A stretch of DNA of 12,728 bases. Source: Cylindrodendrum hubeiense (lineage: Eukaryota > Ascomycota > Sordariomycetes > Hypocreales > Nectriaceae). The notes beneath the pieces are model-generated. The model saw only the letters and a program-made list of their open reading frames with translations. It searched no databases and was not told where the DNA came from. A program made the translations under genes and the position numbers. The stretch's first letter is position 1. Each line of letters starts with the position of its first letter. The DNA lies in the NCBI GenBank assembly GCA_014621425.1, contig JAANBB010000734.1, positions 1-12,728 on the forward strand. The letters run 5' to 3'. Positions 9,096 through 12,728 of this stretch are shown piece by piece.

Positions 9096-11323
9096 TTAGG
9101 GCTTCCTCCTCACAAGTCCCTTCCAGTAGTCGAAGCTATTCTCATCACTCTGCAGGGTCCAAATCTTACCCGTGCCCCTGCCAGCCGAGTCCACCTCTTC
9201 AGCCCGCAACATGCCCCAGTCGCGGGTGATTCCTAGGACTCTGGCCTTGACGCCGGCCTCAGCCTCGAGCGTCACGGCCTGGCCGGTGTGCAACCAGTGG
9301 CGGTAGTATCTGCCCTCAAGATCGCGGGAGAAGCCCTCACGGAGGAACTGGGCATGGACGGTCTCGATGCGGGTGAGGATACGGGCCAGGAGAGCCTCTA
9401 GGTGGAGTTCCGGGACACCTGGAGGGAGGAGGTCGGAGATAGAGGTGGTCGGTCGGGGGTTGTTGGTGTTGATTCCGATGCCAAGAACGATCTGATAGGA
9501 GCCGTTCGAGTAGAGACATTGCGATAGGATACCGCCGATCTTGACGTAGGAAGGCTTGTCTCCCGACTTAGTCGGGTCCAAAGCATCTGGCTGAGGTCAG
9601 TCACAGGTCTAGCATGGGTATAATGAGGACTCACAGATGTCGTTAGGCCACTTCAGCTTAACCGGGATGTTACCGTATCCACGGTCGTAGGACTGCACAG
9701 CTTCGACGATGGCAATGGCTGCAATGTACTGAATGAAAACGACGGGGCGGCTCACGGCGAGATGAGCAGGGTGGTTGATGACGGTGGAGAAGATGAGGCA
9801 CCCAGCGGGCGAGACCCAGACATTAGATCCACGGCCTCTGCCAGCGACTTGGGTGGACGCGCAGACAGTGAATCCTGTTGCAAGCTTGGACAGTATTTTG
9901 GGGTTCCTGATAGATGTCAGTCTCTGATTCATGGACAGTACGTCAGTTGACAGCATACTTCTCCAGGATGGTGTTCGTGCTGGTCAACACCTCGCCATAC
10001 ATGAGCAGGTTCCCCCATTGGTCCGCATCAGACTCGATCTGTTGGTAACGACGCAGACTCGAGAAGTACAGACCGTGGTTGAATTGCGGAGTAAGCTTGG
10101 GGTGGGGAGGGCCTTTCTCATGGGGCACGATCTTCTTGATAACCTTTGTGTAGTCGGTGATGCCGGTTGACGAGGCACCGGACTCATCTGCTTGGTCCAA
10201 GGTTTTCTGAAGGCCTTCAACGCTCCAGATGGTCTCCTCGTTCTGGATGTGAAACGTATCGCCCTCCGCTCTGACCCACTCCTCGCCATTCTCCTTGTCG
10301 ATGATGTCGGCCATGTCGGCCAGGAGCTCCGAGACTCCGGTCTCCTCTAGGGAGGAGATGTGAAGGCGAGACAGGGAGGGAACACCAGCGTCGCTGTGGC
10401 TCACTTCCAGACCAAGCTTGGAAAGGCATGCCTTGAGAAAGTTGACTCGGGACTTGTCCTCGTCTGTCAGCTTGCTGATCAACTCGGCGTAGTCAGGGAT
10501 GGCTGGCTGGGGGTGCAAGTTGACTGCGGCAAACCTGAAGAATGTCAGTTTTACAGCATCGAGACAGTATCAAGAAGCTCTTACTCGGGGTGAGGGCCCG
10601 TAAGGAGGGCCTTGCCGTTTCCAACGCTGCAGACAATGACGGCGGCCTTGCCGTCTCCACCGTCGACATCGGTCTCGTCCTCGTACGTCGCCAGAACCTC
10701 GACCTTGTTGCTCTTGGTCGAGGCAGCATCGACGAAGATACCGCCTCCATTGTAGTAGGACAGAGTCTCGGCCGGAACATCTTCTTGGCCAAACGCCTCC
10801 TTGGCGACCTTCAACCGCACAACTCGCGCGCCTTTCTCGCTGGCATACTCGAAGCCCTTGAAGGCGCCTCCGCGGCACGTGCCCGGAAAGAAGCCCAGCT
10901 CCCTACTGCCGATGACCTCCATGGGCGGATTGCCGACCTCGAACTCGCATCTCCGGCTGCCATAGTAGCCGCCAGCGCAGAAGCCGAGGAATGCGCCGCC
11001 GCGACGCACGAAGTCGCTGATGCGGCGGTTCCCCTCGCCGTTGAGGGCCTGGCAGTAGCCGAGATCGGCGCCGCCCGGGAAGACGAGCAGAGCGCACGTC
11101 GAAGGCCAAGGCTCCTTGATCAGGATGGTGTCCGTAATGGGGATGACGGCATAGTTCGGCGAGAGTAGCCGGCGCAGGGTCCAGATACAGTGGCGGACTG
11201 ACTCAACAGTTGTGCCGACGCCTTTCCCCGCAGAATGAGCGTGAGCTTGAGCATGAACTGGAAAGAAGAGGTCGGAGAATATTAACCTGTGTAGACGAGC
11301 ACATTGAGCTTGCTGGGTGCCAT
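9096..11323 (-). CDS. BPL1: Biotin-protein ligase with N-terminal amidotransferase-like domain
   Basis: Holocarboxylase synthetase: makes biotinyl-5'-AMP and transfers biotin to a lysine of acetyl-CoA, pyruvate and other carboxylases. Exons (minus): 11323-11287, 11221-10585, 10534-9959, 9906-9635 and 9586-9096; introns are 65, 50, 52 and 48 nt; the product is 670 residues. Residues 1-225 form a class I glutamine-amidotransferase-like domain with nucleophile elbow GFCAGGY (Cys94) and GPHPE (His223, Glu225). The catalytic domain follows: TSTN at 409-412, GRGRGSNVW at 439-447, KWPND at 502-506 (Lys502 matches the BirA catalytic lysine), GGIL at 525-528 and GIGINTNN at 543-550. The short C-terminal domain ends at 670. 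The two-part layout is usual for fungal BPLs. Intron 1 has a weak acceptor (GAAAG), chosen because it yields YTGVGTTVESVRH. It diverges from COA4 across 177 bp. Confidence 0.95.
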
Positions 11324-11500
11324 GGTCGCCGTTCTCCAATGTCCAGGGTGCGGATGATGGTAATATTTGGTCGTCACTTGATCTCGCTCCCGCCTGGGCC
11401 AATTTTCCCTCTTCTCACACCACTTGACGCTTTTTCTCCCTGTTCAACCAACACGACACGTCTCACAAGAAAAGAAGACTCGACGATTCCACGGGAAAAG
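11324..11500. promoter_or_regulatory. Compact divergent promoter between BPL1 and COA4
   Basis: Only 177 bp separate the two start codons, so the genes must share a bidirectional promoter or have overlapping ones. Two CCAAT boxes lie on the plus strand at 11336-11340 and 11399-11403; in fungi CCAAT is bound by the HAP/CBC complex, which controls many respiratory genes. A pyrimidine-rich run at about 11404-11440 fits a COA4 transcription start region. Co-regulation of the pair is inference. Confidence 0.55.
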
Positions 11501-12110
11501 ATGTCGAAAGAAGAAAGCGACGCCAAGCAGAATGCGGCTGCGGAAGAGGACGATGACGAGCCGGACGAGTGGTAAGCCTCCGACCTCCGACACTCCGTGA
11601 GAAAGCGCTGGTCTCCGGTTCTGGAGCCACAGCCACTAAGCCGAGGCCTTTTTCGTTGCAGGGAGAAGCGGATCTTCAGCACCGGATGTGCAGGTAAGTT
11701 GCGACCCAACAGCGGGAAAAAGTGGCTGAAAATCCCCGGATATTTGCGCCGGCAAGGGAAAAATCCTGCGCTCTTTTGCAGTCCCGCGAGTATCCGGGGG
11801 CCGGTGATGCTGTTCATGTTGGGGATGCTGACGCACGAGTGTAGATGAGAACAGCAAGATGACGGATTGCTACTTTGAGAAGAAGGACTGGCGCGCCTGT
11901 GCCGAGGAGGTGAGTTTCCAATTCTATTATCCTTCGATTTCTTCATCTTTTATCACGTTCTTTGCCCACAATCCCCTTCAATTGCTTATTTCGAAGATTG
12001 CGCCATGCGCTGCCCTGGGTGTTGAACTGACAGTGTGGCAGATGGAGGAATTCAAACGGTGCTGGAAGTCGCATGACAACGACAAGCGGACCGACACCAA
12101 GGACGCGTAA
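11501..12110 (+). CDS. COA4: Cytochrome c oxidase assembly factor Coa4/Cmc3 (twin CX9C)
   Basis: Small intermembrane-space protein needed for cytochrome c oxidase assembly, imported and oxidised by the Mia40 relay. Exons: 11501-11571, 11662-11693, 11845-11909 and 12042-12110; introns are 90, 151 and 132 nt; the product is 78 residues. An acidic N terminus leads to DEWEKRIFSTGC. Four cysteines fall at 33, 43, 53 and 63, each separated by exactly nine residues, so the two CX9C pairs are joined by a nine-residue linker. The second helix contains KDWRAC. This spacing and the DW-R-C pattern match Coa4 (CHCHD8) rather than Cmc1, Cox17 or Cmc4, where spacings differ. Junctions at 11693/11845 and 11909/12042 recreate the cysteine spacing, which is strong support. 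The gene is intron-rich for a 237-nt coding sequence. Start context AAAAGATGTC is acceptable. Symbol given by family resemblance (yeast name CMC3/COA4). Confidence 0.88.
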
Positions 12111-12601
12111 CTCTGCGGGGGCATATGGAGTGTAAGATACTTTGGAGACGACTGTTTTATTAGGAATGGGATCTTGGTACAGGATTAATCACAACTTCAG
12201 CTATTCTCACTGAGATACATGCGTCAGAGCTTCACTTGCATGTCAAACTGGCGACCACATGTGATATGACGGCATATGTGGATATGGAGCATGAAGGAGA
12301 ACACGAAACTGGAAAACCGACACGACAGAATTACATACGGACCGCGTATTGTTCCTTTATCTTCCTACTTCACATCCCATCTTTACCAAAGTGCCTAGTG
12401 TAGCGACAAGCAGGTAGGTGCGCAGTTGAAGCCATTGCCAATCAATACCGTCTCCACACTGTGCCGGATCTTTTATTCCCCGATACACCCGCTAAACCTC
12501 AGGAAATTTATCGCCGGAGCTTTCACGATCAGCTCGAAAACGTCACTGCCCACCGCCTGAACAGGGCCCAAACTCCCCCGTCCACCCCCATCTCCGTCGC
12601 C
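12111..12601 (+). promoter_or_regulatory. Spacer: COA4 3' UTR and promoter of the right-edge gene
   Basis: These 491 bp follow the COA4 stop. The left part, AT-rich to about 12360, fits a 3' UTR and terminator. A CCAAT box in the form CCAATCA lies at 12438-12444, about 160 bp before the next start codon. The last 80 bp are C-rich (for example CTCCCCCGTCC near 12573-12583), as in many fungal 5' leaders. No other gene is visible. Confidence 0.5.
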
Positions 12602-12728
12602 ATGTTCGCCTGCCGCCGGGCCTCCGCCGCGGCCCCCAGCTTCCGCTTCGCCAGCGGTCGCTCAATTGCCGCTCCCGTGCTGCGGTACTCCACCGGGACC
12701 GCCGCCGCTTCAGCACAATCTTCGCCCG
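12602..12728 (+). CDS. 5' end of a gene for a probable mitochondrial precursor (cut by edge)
   Basis: Only 42 codons and one base are present before the window ends. The peptide starts MFACRRASAAAPSFRF and continues Arg/Ser/Ala-rich with no acidic residue, including a VLRYST stretch that resembles a matrix-processing site. This is the composition of an N-terminal mitochondrial targeting sequence. The start context is good (GTCGCCATGTTC) and the preceding region looks like a promoter. The mature domain is outside the window, so the product cannot be named. Codon third positions are strongly G/C, like the other genes here, which supports real coding. Confidence 0.65.
   Translation, partial: MFACRRASAAAPSFRFASGRSIAAPVLRYSTGTAAASAQSSP

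Noticed and set aside
11222..11402. BPL1 read straight through intron 1, or use of the strong TTTCCAG acceptor at 11258
   Set aside because: The read-through frame opens only at a TTG. The 11258 acceptor would make a 29-nt intron, too short for fungi, although it keeps the frame and would insert a His/Ala-rich stretch. The 65-nt intron ending at 11222 gives the family-like YTGVGTTVES.

Overview
The window reads as nuclear DNA of a filamentous ascomycete (Pezizomycotina, most likely a Sordariomycete, though class is inference). The genes are split by short introns of about 46-155 nt with GT..AG ends and CTNAC-type branch sites. Exons are GC-rich, spacers are compact, start-codon contexts are fungal, and every recognised protein is a conserved eukaryotic or fungal one. 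I see no transposon, CRISPR array, prophage, tRNA or rRNA gene.

Layout: positions 1-1888 hold no supportable gene; the right end is the promoter of a ribosomal protein gene. Then come RPL13 (+, 1889-2817, five exons) and, convergent with it, an armadillo-repeat SmgGDS/RAP1GDS1-like protein (-, 3173-5464, three exons). A 616-bp divergent promoter follows, then PAM16, the J-like subunit of the mitochondrial import motor (+, 6081-6606, two exons). After a 731-bp convergent spacer lies an unrecognised single-pass membrane protein with a Ser/Thr-rich stalk (-, 7338-8616, two exons). Next is BPL1, biotin-protein ligase with an N-terminal glutamine-amidotransferase-like domain (-, 9096-11323, five exons). 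It shares a 177-bp divergent promoter with COA4/CMC3, a small twin-CX9C cytochrome oxidase assembly factor (+, 11501-12110, four exons). The 5' end of another gene with a mitochondrial-presequence-like N terminus (+, 12602 onward) runs off the right edge.

How they relate: these are mostly independent housekeeping genes. The right half leans towards mitochondria: PAM16 acts in matrix import, COA4 in the intermembrane space, the last gene is probably imported, and BPL1 activates biotin carboxylases, some of them mitochondrial. That clustering may be chance. The spliced models of all six complete genes were checked by length (each total is a multiple of three) and by reading through each junction into family-typical sequence.

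The observations most worth checking are these. Retention of one BPL1 intron would place a stop directly after an apparently intact Cys-His-Glu amidotransferase triad, giving a free-standing domain. The SmgGDS-like gene has a cryptic exon and overlapping open frame. The PAM16 divergent promoter carries a cluster of direct and inverted repeats. The stalked membrane protein is unidentified. I found no convincing evidence for a wholly new multi-gene system.
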